DNA of 5,041 nt, from the NCBI GenBank assembly GCA_019751575.1, contig JAIENF010000466.1, positions 1-5,041 of the forward strand. The letters run 5' to 3'. Positions 1-5,041 of this stretch are shown here, one piece after another (within the stretch, counting starts at the first letter, position 1; every line of letters begins with the position of its first letter). The position numbers and the translations under genes were made by a program. The notes beneath the pieces are model-generated. The model did not search any database. It worked only from the letters and a program-made list of their open reading frames with translations, and had not been told where the DNA came from. Source of the stretch: Burkholderiales bacterium (lineage in GTDB: Bacteria > Pseudomonadota > Gammaproteobacteria > Burkholderiales > CAIKXV01).

Positions 1-25
1 TTACAGCAGTTCACCCCACCCCACA

Positions 26-59
26 CGGACCACGCCATTCTCAACTGATCAGTGGTCCG
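26..59. repeat. Inverted repeat around the stop codon of the beta-propeller gene
   Basis: CGGACCAC (26-33) and GTGGTCCG (52-59) are perfect 8-bp inverted copies separated by 18 bases. A 10-bp perfect palindrome, ACTGATCAGT (44-53), overlaps the right arm, and the gene's TGA stop (43-41) lies in the loop. On the transcribed minus strand the stem is followed by a G-rich run and not by T residues, so it is not a standard intrinsic terminator. It could be a transcript-end hairpin, a protein-binding site or a remnant of a recombination junction. The sequence alone does not decide. Confidence 0.5.
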
Positions 60-811
60 AAAAACCCCGGCAGGTCATTGCGGCTGACCGGATCGATCAC
101 CGCAACAGTGTTTTCTCCTGACAACGATACGAATCCGAATCGTCCGTCTGGCGTGAATCCCACCTGCGCCGGGCCTTTGCCAACCACGACTTCGGCGACC
201 TGCCTTCCGCTTTCGGTGTCAAGCACCGACACCGTGCCGCCTTTGAGGTTGGCAACCCAGACCTGTTTGCCATCCGGCGTGAGCCGAAGGCCGTGCGGCG
301 AAGCGCCGACCGTCACCGTTCCAATGACGCGACGCGCAGCCGTGTCCACAACGCTGACGGTGTTGTCACCGCCATTGGTGATGTAAGCAGTGCGCCCGTC
401 GCTCGCCACGACTACGTGGGCGGGATGCATGCCCACTGGCACCTTCGCGACCACGGCATCGGTTGCGGTATCGATCACCCATACTGCGCCGGCGGCCATC
501 ATCGTACCGTGCTCCGCCTTCGGCACTTTTACGGACGGCAACGTGTCGGCTGTCTTCGCAGGGTCGCCATTGTTGGTGACCCAGACCCACTTGCCGTCGG
601 GGGAGACCTGAACGTTGTGAGGACCCTGTCCGACAGCGATACTGCGAACCTTCTTGAAGCCTGCCGCGTCGATCACGCTGACAGCGCTGGCTCCTTCATC
701 GGCCACGTAAACCTTCCCCGTGGCTGCCAACACCGGACCGGCTGCGGCCAGCACGGCGACCAGGGTAACGGCGAACAGGCTTTTGATGTGTCTTGCGACC
801 ATGTTGAGCAC
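41..811 (-). CDS. Secreted YVTN/YncE-like beta-propeller protein, apparently short at the C-terminus
   Basis: The 256-residue product starts with a basic stretch and a hydrophobic core ending in PVLA, a classic signal peptide with probable cleavage after residue 29, so the protein should be periplasmic. The mature part consists of YVTN-type repeats: ends of successive repeats at SPDG (70-73), ASDG (136-139), TPDG (178-181) and TPDG (220-223), each followed by a WVTN-, YITN- or WVAN-like strand and then SVIDxA. About 25 residues (84-109, containing AEHGTMMAAG) are inserted in the second repeat. Such propellers act as binding or scaffold domains; no catalytic residues are evident. YncE-type proteins are usually about 320-350 residues with seven blades. 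Here the repeat pattern stops after VIDPVSR (238-244) and ends in an unrelated NDLPGFFGPLIS, suggesting a lost C-terminal third. The first codon shown is GTG (811-809); ATG at 802-800, three codons later, is an equally likely start. Neither has a strong ribosome site. Confidence 0.85.
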   Translation of the reverse strand: MLNMVARHIKSLFAVTLVAVLAAAGPVLAATGKVYVADEGASAVSVIDAAGFKKVRSIAVGQGPHNVQVSPDGKWVWVTNNGDPAKTADTLPSVKVPKAEHGTMMAAGAVWVIDTATDAVVAKVPVGMHPAHVVVASDGRTAYITNGGDNTVSVVDTAARRVIGTVTVGASPHGLRLTPDGKQVWVANLKGGTVSVLDTESGRQVAEVVVGKGPAQVGFTPDGRFGFVSLSGENTVAVIDPVSRNDLPGFFGPLIS

Positions 812-927
812 TCATGAGAGACGCTGGTTGGCATGCGCTACGGTTTATGCTGTTCATTGCCGACCATCGCTTTTCTCGGCACTGTGTCTTCGTGCGCAAC
901 GGCTTGTTCGGCACTTCATTTTCACGA
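812..927 (-). other. Intergenic spacer between DUF6629 and beta-propeller genes
   Basis: This 116-bp spacer is the longest non-coding gap in the window. It contains a 6-bp inverted repeat, TGCCGA (858-863) and TCGGCA (876-881), with a 12-base loop. An 8-bp direct repeat, TCGGCACT, occurs at 876-883 and 908-915. On the minus strand no T-run follows the stem, so it does not look like a rho-independent terminator. No convincing -35/-10 pair or metal-responsive dyad was found. It may simply be an operon spacer or hold a weak internal promoter for the downstream gene. Confidence 0.35.
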
Positions 928-1638
928 TCACGCCAGCGTCGAAGTGCGACTGCGGGAGCGCGACCTCCATCCACGGGCAGCTTCAGTCGATCGACCGCGT
1001 TCGCGTTGACGCACCCCGAAGTGGAGATAGACCACCGCACTCAGCAGTGCCGCAAAGAAGCACCACACCGAGATGAACCACGTCGCGTAGAAGACGTAGG
1101 CCGCGCCAAACGAGAGCAGCGCCAGCGCACCGAAGACAACCACCCATCGGTGCGTGGACAACAGCGGGCTGATCGCAGTCGACAGCAGATACAACGTCAT
1201 GGTCACTGCCGCGAAGAAGTGCGGTGAGTCGTATTCGATGTGCTGGCCTGTCGGCCTGGACACGACTGGGTATGCCACCAGCACGTACAACAGATAGGCG
1301 CCGACCGCGGCCCCGGCAGCAACGAGTGCGGTCAGCGTCTGACGACGCCATCCCCTCGGCTCCATCAACAGAACTGCCAGCGGTACGTAGGCGGGCCATA
1401 ATGCATGCGAGAAGAAAGAGTACACATGGGTCAGCACCACATTGAGCCGCGCGGCTTCTTCGGCAAACGTCAGCCAGATCCCACCCTCGATCAACTGTTG
1501 CACCGCGAACAGCATCGGGATCGCTCCGAACAGCAGCGCGCGGCGCTGACCCGTTGCCAGTGCCGCCCTCATCGTCAGCGTACCGATGCCAAGCAGCACC
1601 GCACCCGCAGCGAAACTTGCGGTCGCAGAGAAGCACAT
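928..1638 (-). CDS. DUF6629 family integral membrane protein
   Basis: This is a 236-residue hydrophobic protein with about seven predicted membrane helices (roughly residues 7-24, 33-55, 67-91, 103-123, 139-160, 165-186 and 188-208). I recognise the DUF6629 pattern: an N-terminal MCFSATASF, then AVQQLIEGGIW (45-55), FFSHALWPAYVPLAVLLMEP (75-94), and SVWCFFAALLSAVVYLHF (190-207) near the end. The function of this family is unknown to me. The conserved Cys2, Phe, Trp, His and Glu residues may matter for a membrane-embedded role, but no catalytic motif is evident. The ATG at 1638 fits the family start exactly, although no clear Shine-Dalgarno precedes it. It begins 49 bp after the ATPase stop with no visible terminator between, so co-transcription is likely. 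The last 25 or so residues are Arg/Ser-rich (RSRSRSRTS) and probably not part of the conserved domain. Confidence 0.85.
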   Translation of the reverse strand: MCFSATASFAAGAVLLGIGTLTMRAALATGQRRALLFGAIPMLFAVQQLIEGGIWLTFAEEAARLNVVLTHVYSFFSHALWPAYVPLAVLLMEPRGWRRQTLTALVAAGAAVGAYLLYVLVAYPVVSRPTGQHIEYDSPHFFAAVTMTLYLLSTAISPLLSTHRWVVVFGALALLSFGAAYVFYATWFISVWCFFAALLSAVVYLHFGVRQRERGRSTEAARGWRSRSRSRTSTLA

Positions 1639-1687
1639 CAGGTCACGCTACCCGATGCTACGGTCGTCAACGGGGCGCATGGCTCGC

Positions 1688-4186
1688 TCACGCTGATGCG
1701 CCGGCAGCAACGCTGGAGCGGGTCGCTGATGCACCCGCCATGTTGATGCCAGCCAGCCTGGTACGCTTCAGCATCAGTGCGTTTACGGCCACCACCGCCG
1801 AGCTGCCCGACATCGAAAGCGCTGCCACCTCCGGAGACAGCGTGAAGGGGTAGAAGACGCCCGCAGCAACAGGGAAGGCGATCACGTTGTAGCCTACGGC
1901 CCACCAAAGGTTCTGCTGCATCTTGCGTAGCGTGGCGCGCGACAGTTCGATGGCACCCACTACGTCATAGGGATCGCTCTTCATCAGTACTACCTGCGCG
2001 CTCTCCATCGCCACGTCGGTGCCGGCGCCAATGGCAAAACCTACGTCTGCCTGCGTCAAGGCTGGAGCGTCATTGATGCCGTCGCCGACCATGCCGACCT
2101 TGTTGCCCTGATCCTGCAGTTCCTTGATCTTCGCTGCCTTCTGACCGGGCAGCACTTCGGCCAGCACGATGTCGATGCCCAGCTCCTTGCCGATGCGCTC
2201 GGCCGTCGCCTGGTTGTCTCCGGTCATCATCGCAACCTTGACACCCCGCTCCTGCAACTTGGCGATCGTCGCCTTGGAGGTAGGGCGTACCGCGTCGGCA
2301 ATCGCAATCAGGCCTATGAGCTGACCGGCACGGGCGACGTGCACCACCGTGCGTCCGGCACCCTCGAGCCGCGTGGCATCTGCGGCAAGTGCCGTCATCG
2401 ACGCCGGGCTGACGTTTTCCGAGTGCATCAGCTTGCGGTTGCCCAGGTACACCGTGTCCGCGCCGATGGTGGCACGGGCGCCCTGCCCGTCGATGTTGGC
2501 GAAGCCCGTGGCAACCTCGACCGGGACGGTGCCTGCCCGGTTGAGCACCGCCTGCGCAAGGGGGTGTTCGGAAAACTTTTCCACTCCGGCTGCGACCGCG
2601 AGCAATTGCGCTTCCGTGGTACCAGGCGCGGTCACCATCTCCACGACTTCGGGTTGACCAACGGTGAGCGTGCCGGTCTTGTCGAAGACGACGACGGTCA
2701 GCTTGGTAGCATTTTCCAGCGCCGAGGCGTTCTTGAACAGGATACCGTTCATCGCCCCCAGCCCGGTACCGACCATGATGGCCATCGGGGTGGCGAGGCC
2801 CAGGGCGTCTGGACAGGCGATCACGAACACCGTGATGGTCAGCGTCAGCGCGAACAGCAATGGCTGGCCGAGCACCCAGAACCAGATTGCGAAGGTCAGT
2901 AGTCCGATGGCGATGGCTGCCAGCACCAGCCACTGCGAAGCCCGGTCGGCGAGCAACTGTCCTGGCGCCTTGGAGTTCTGCGCCTCCTGCACCAGCTTTA
3001 CGATCTGGGCCAAAGCGGTGTCGGCCCCCACCTTCGTGGCCTTGTAGCGGAAGCTGCCACTCTTGTTGATGGTGGCGCCGATGACCGGGTTGCCAACCGT
3101 CTTTTTCACCGGCATGGATTCGCCCGTAAGCATCGACTCGTCGACTTGCGAGCTGCCTTCGGTGACTTCTCCGTCGACGGGGATCTTGTCGCCCGGCTTG
3201 ATGACGACGGTCTCGCCGGCGAGCACCTGTGCCGTGGGCACCTGCGTCTCGACGCCGCCGCGAACCACGGTGGCCATCGGCGGAGCCAGGTCCATCAGCG
3301 CACGGATCGCATCCGACGCACCGGCGCGGGCACGCATCTCCAGCCAGTGACCTAGAAGGATGAAGACCAGCAACACGGCCGACGCCTCGAAGAACACCTC
3401 GCTCTCGTAGAAGAACGTGGCGCCCACGCTGAACAGGTAGCCCGTACCCACCGACAGCACGATCAGCGTCGCCATGTTGGCGACCCTGTTGCGCGCCGCA
3501 CGCACAGCCGCAACCAGGAACGGCCAGACCGGATAGGCGATTGCCCCCGTGGCCGCGAAGAAGAGAAAGAGCTTGCGGTTCATCCCGAACGGCGTGGGAA
3601 AGGTGCCGAACATCTCGCCCATTGGCGAATACAGGAACACCGGTACGGCAAACACCAGCGCCACCAGGAAACGGTTGCGCATATCGTCGGCCATGCCCTG
3701 CATCGACATGCCGGGCGCATGGCCCATGTCATGCATCATGTCGGCCTTGCTGTCGATCTGGTGCCCGGCGGCCGATCCGCCCGCCCCTGCATGGCCCGCA
3801 TGATCGGCGTGGCCTGCATGAGCAGGATTCACCGGCTTCATCGGCGCGTTGGCGACCGATCCGGCTCCGGCCTCGTGCGTGTCTGCGTCGACACGCGCTG
3901 CGTGCCCGCTGGGGCCCGCGTGGTCATCACAAACCGGCCTTTGGTCCGCTGCATCGCAGACATGGGCCGGAACGAGCTCACCCCGGCAGTGGTAACCGCA
4001 ATCCACGATGCGTTGCTGGATTGCGTCAACGGTGAGCTGCGCTTCGTCGTAGTGAACCGTTGCGCTGCCGGCCACATAGTTCACTTCGGCGTGATGAACA
4101 CCACGTAGCGTCGAGAGCTGTCGACGGACGCCGGCCGCGCTCAGGGTCGAGACCAGTTCACCGACTTCAACCGTGCTGGTTTTCAT
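1688..4186 (-). CDS. Heavy-metal-translocating P1B-type ATPase (probably Cu/Ag), CPD variant
   Basis: This is an 832-residue inner-membrane cation pump, full length for the family. It should couple ATP hydrolysis to export of a heavy-metal ion from the cytoplasm. Residues 1-67 form an HMA-like domain (GVHHAEVNY, then GYHC), but the metal-binding CxxC is SxxS (S13, S16). Cysteines occur later, at 63, 67, 77 and 86. Residues 88-170 are a His/Met-rich linker ([25 protein letters not shown]). The core has the actuator TGES (354-357), phosphorylation-site DKTGT (D502), the N-domain HP (541-542) and GQGARA, TGDN (655-658) and GDGINDAP (701-708), so it should be catalytically competent. The transport helix carries CPD (458-460) instead of CPC or CPH. 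Helix 7 fits N-x6-YN-x4-P (N759, Y766, N767, P772) and helix 8 has MSGSS (792-796), both as in Cu(I) or CopB-type pumps. Substrate is therefore probably copper or silver, but unproven. The ATG at 4186 is the first start after an in-frame TGA at 4201-4199; its ribosome site is weak. Confidence 0.95.
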   Translation of the reverse strand: MKTSTVEVGELVSTLSAAGVRRQLSTLRGVHHAEVNYVAGSATVHYDEAQLTVDAIQQRIVDCGYHCRGELVPAHVCDAADQRPVCDDHAGPSGHAARVDADTHEAGAGSVANAPMKPVNPAHAGHADHAGHAGAGGSAAGHQIDSKADMMHDMGHAPGMSMQGMADDMRNRFLVALVFAVPVFLYSPMGEMFGTFPTPFGMNRKLFLFFAATGAIAYPVWPFLVAAVRAARNRVANMATLIVLSVGTGYLFSVGATFFYESEVFFEASAVLLVFILLGHWLEMRARAGASDAIRALMDLAPPMATVVRGGVETQVPTAQVLAGETVVIKPGDKIPVDGEVTEGSSQVDESMLTGESMPVKKTVGNPVIGATINKSGSFRYKATKVGADTALAQIVKLVQEAQNSKAPGQLLADRASQWLVLAAIAIGLLTFAIWFWVLGQPLLFALTLTITVFVIACPDALGLATPMAIMVGTGLGAMNGILFKNASALENATKLTVVVFDKTGTLTVGQPEVVEMVTAPGTTEAQLLAVAAGVEKFSEHPLAQAVLNRAGTVPVEVATGFANIDGQGARATIGADTVYLGNRKLMHSENVSPASMTALAADATRLEGAGRTVVHVARAGQLIGLIAIADAVRPTSKATIAKLQERGVKVAMMTGDNQATAERIGKELGIDIVLAEVLPGQKAAKIKELQDQGNKVGMVGDGINDAPALTQADVGFAIGAGTDVAMESAQVVLMKSDPYDVVGAIELSRATLRKMQQNLWWAVGYNVIAFPVAAGVFYPFTLSPEVAALSMSGSSAVVAVNALMLKRTRLAGINMAGASATRSSVAAGASA

Positions 4187-4253
4187 GAAGAGGCGCGCTC
4201 AGCCGCCGCGCAGGCCTTGGCCCGGTATCCGAACCGCGTGCTCGCCACCTCGT

Positions 4254-4907
4254 TCACGTCGATACCGGCGAGTCGCTCTTGAAGGATGGCAGGAAGCGCG
4301 GTGTGCGCGCCGCATAAGCTTCAAATCGGGCACCAAATCGCTTGCGCATCTCCGCTTCCTCGGTAATCGCGAGGCGCCCATACATGACCAGCAGGATCGG
4401 GAACATGGCCAGCGTGAGCACCGTTGGCCACTGCAGCAGGAAGCCTAGCAGAATGAGCACAAAGGCCACGTACTGCGGATGTCGAATTCGAGCATACGGC
4501 CCAGTCGTGGCCAACTCGTTGCGGCGCTGCGCGTGATAAAGCACATTCCAGGCGTTGGACAGCAAGTAGAAGCCAAAGCCAAGAAAGACGTAGCTCGCGA
4601 TGTGAAGCGCGCTGAAGTGCGGATCTCCTTTCTCGCCGAGCAGCGTCGACCACAGGTGTCCGGTGTTGTGGGACAGCAAATCGAGGTTAGGGTACTTCGT
4701 CTGCAGCCAGCCCGACATCAGGTAGATGCTCAGCGGAAAGCCGTACATTTCGACGAAGAGCGCGACGATGAAGGCGGCGAACGCCCCGAACGTACGCCAG
4801 TCACGGCCGGTCTGCGGCTTGAAGAAGCTGAATGCGAACATCAGGAACAAGGCGGAGTTCAACACGACCAGTGTCCACAGGCCGTAACCCGAAGCATCGT
4901 GGGTCAT
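4254..4907 (-). CDS. ICMT-like membrane methyltransferase family protein
   Basis: This is a 217-residue, strongly hydrophobic protein with about five predicted membrane segments (roughly residues 11-30, 39-57, 101-120, 144-160 and 162-180). The family call rests on two motifs. GPYARIRHPQY (136-146) and the cytosolic EEAEMRKRFG (183-192), continued by FEAYAARTPRFLP, together form the C-terminal S-adenosylmethionine-binding region typical of isoprenylcysteine carboxyl methyltransferase (ICMT) and related PEMT-like proteins. The eukaryotic members methylate prenylated cysteines at a membrane. Bacterial homologues have mostly unknown substrates, so the activity here is inferred from the fold only. 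The length is typical of bacterial members and the C-terminal motif is intact, so the gene looks complete. The start is supported by a GGAG site and by overlap with the preceding stop. It lies between the DUF2933 gene and a metal ATPase, which suggests a role linked to metal stress. Confidence 0.88.
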   Translation of the reverse strand: MTHDASGYGLWTLVVLNSALFLMFAFSFFKPQTGRDWRTFGAFAAFIVALFVEMYGFPLSIYLMSGWLQTKYPNLDLLSHNTGHLWSTLLGEKGDPHFSALHIASYVFLGFGFYLLSNAWNVLYHAQRRNELATTGPYARIRHPQYVAFVLILLGFLLQWPTVLTLAMFPILLVMYGRLAITEEAEMRKRFGARFEAYAARTPRFLPSFKSDSPVST

Positions 4908-5041
4908 GGCTGTGCTCCGGGCTTGGGTGCGCTGTTGTCAGCGCCCCGCTGACCGTCAGAGTGATCACCGTGTCCGCCACCGTGACCCCCATGCCCGCGG
5001 TGCATGAAGATGTGCATCAGTGGGCAAGCCAGCAGCAGCAG
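4904..5041 (-). CDS. DUF2933 domain-containing protein, C-terminal part (5' end outside window)
   Basis: The reading frame enters from the right edge and gives 45 residues before a TGA stop at 4906-4904. It begins with the end of a hydrophobic segment (LLLLACPLMHIFMH), followed by a tail rich in His and Gly (HRGHGGHGGGHGDH) and a polar end with Asp, Asn, Lys and Pro. A short membrane segment ending in a CPLMHxFMH motif and then a GHGGH tail is the pattern I associate with DUF2933 proteins, which are small and often sit in copper or multi-metal resistance clusters. Their biochemical role is not established; the Cys, Met and His residues suggest metal binding, which is inference. The stop overlaps the start of the next gene (ATGA), so the two are probably translationally coupled. 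The N-terminus and true length cannot be seen. Confidence 0.75.
   Translation of the reverse strand: MLLLACPLMHIFMHRGHGGHGGGHGDHSDGQRGADNSAPKPGAQP
4915..4918 (-). promoter_or_regulatory. Ribosome binding site of the ICMT-like gene
   Basis: The minus strand reads GGAG, then seven bases, then the ATG at 4907-4905. This is a good Shine-Dalgarno core at normal spacing and lies inside the 3' end of the preceding coding region. It supports the chosen start of the methyltransferase-like gene and coupled translation with the upstream gene. Confidence 0.6.

Noticed and set aside
1..38. Possible start of a further minus-strand gene at ATG 38-36, two bases after the beta-propeller stop
   Set aside because: Only twelve codons lie in the window, there is no clear ribosome site, and the residues (MAWSVWGGVNCC) match nothing I recognise.
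293..817. Plus-strand reading frame of 174 codons antisense to the beta-propeller gene
   Set aside because: The product is His/Arg/Gly-rich with no recognisable domain, as expected for the antisense of GC-rich coding DNA. The minus frame has a signal peptide and YVTN repeats.
858..881. Hairpin TGCCGA-12-TCGGCA as a terminator after the DUF6629 gene
   Set aside because: The stem is only 6 bp, the loop is long and no T-run follows on the transcribed strand.
983..1636. 217-codon minus-strand reading frame overlapping the DUF6629 gene
   Set aside because: It is an alternative-frame shadow: Arg/Cys/Gly-rich, with no family motif, whereas the overlapping frame has clear DUF6629 motifs and helices.
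2070..2933. 287-codon minus-strand reading frame inside the ATPase gene
   Set aside because: It is a high-GC shadow rich in Arg, Gly and His. The overlapping ATPase frame carries all P-type motifs without interruption.
4187..4253. CueR/MerR-type or other metal-responsive operator upstream of the ATPase
   Set aside because: No long dyad of the ACCTTCC-GGAAGG type and no plausible -35/-10 pair is visible in the 67-bp gap, so read-through from upstream is more likely.
4801..4992. 63-codon minus-strand frame across the DUF2933/ICMT junction
   Set aside because: It overlaps two better-supported frames, and its sequence shows neither a family motif nor a coherent signal peptide or membrane pattern.

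Overview
The window is high-GC and densely coded, and every supportable gene lies on the minus strand, so the gene order reads from right to left. It looks like part of a heavy-metal (probably copper or silver) resistance or homeostasis cluster of a proteobacterium. A betaproteobacterium of the Burkholderiales type is my best guess from the GC-rich codon use and the gene combination. No rRNA, tRNA or marker gene fixes the taxon.

Layout in transcription order: (1) 5041-4904, the last 45 residues of a short protein with a Leu-rich membrane segment and a His/Gly-rich tail, which I read as a DUF2933 protein. (2) 4907-4254, a 217-residue integral membrane protein of the isoprenylcysteine carboxyl methyltransferase (ICMT)-like family; its start overlaps the previous stop by 3 bases (ATGA). 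(3) After 67 bp, 4186-1688, an 832-residue heavy-metal P1B-type ATPase. It has a degenerate N-terminal HMA domain (SxxS in place of CxxC), a His/Met-rich linker, and an unusual CPD motif in the transport helix. (4) After 49 bp, 1638-928, a 236-residue DUF6629 membrane protein. (5) After 116 bp, 811-41, a secreted YVTN/YncE-like beta-propeller of 256 residues that looks C-terminally short. Its stop codon lies inside an 8-bp inverted repeat at 26-59.

Working together (inference): the ATPase would pump metal from cytoplasm to periplasm. The DUF2933 protein and the beta-propeller would act at or outside the inner membrane, perhaps binding or sensing metal. The ICMT-like and DUF6629 proteins are membrane components of unknown role that appear to belong to the same transcription unit. 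No promoter or metal-responsive operator is recognisable in the window, so the main promoter is probably upstream, beyond 5041. I saw no CRISPR array, complete insertion sequence, RNA gene or replication origin. The least ordinary features are the CPD/SxxS ATPase and the accompanying proteins of unknown function.
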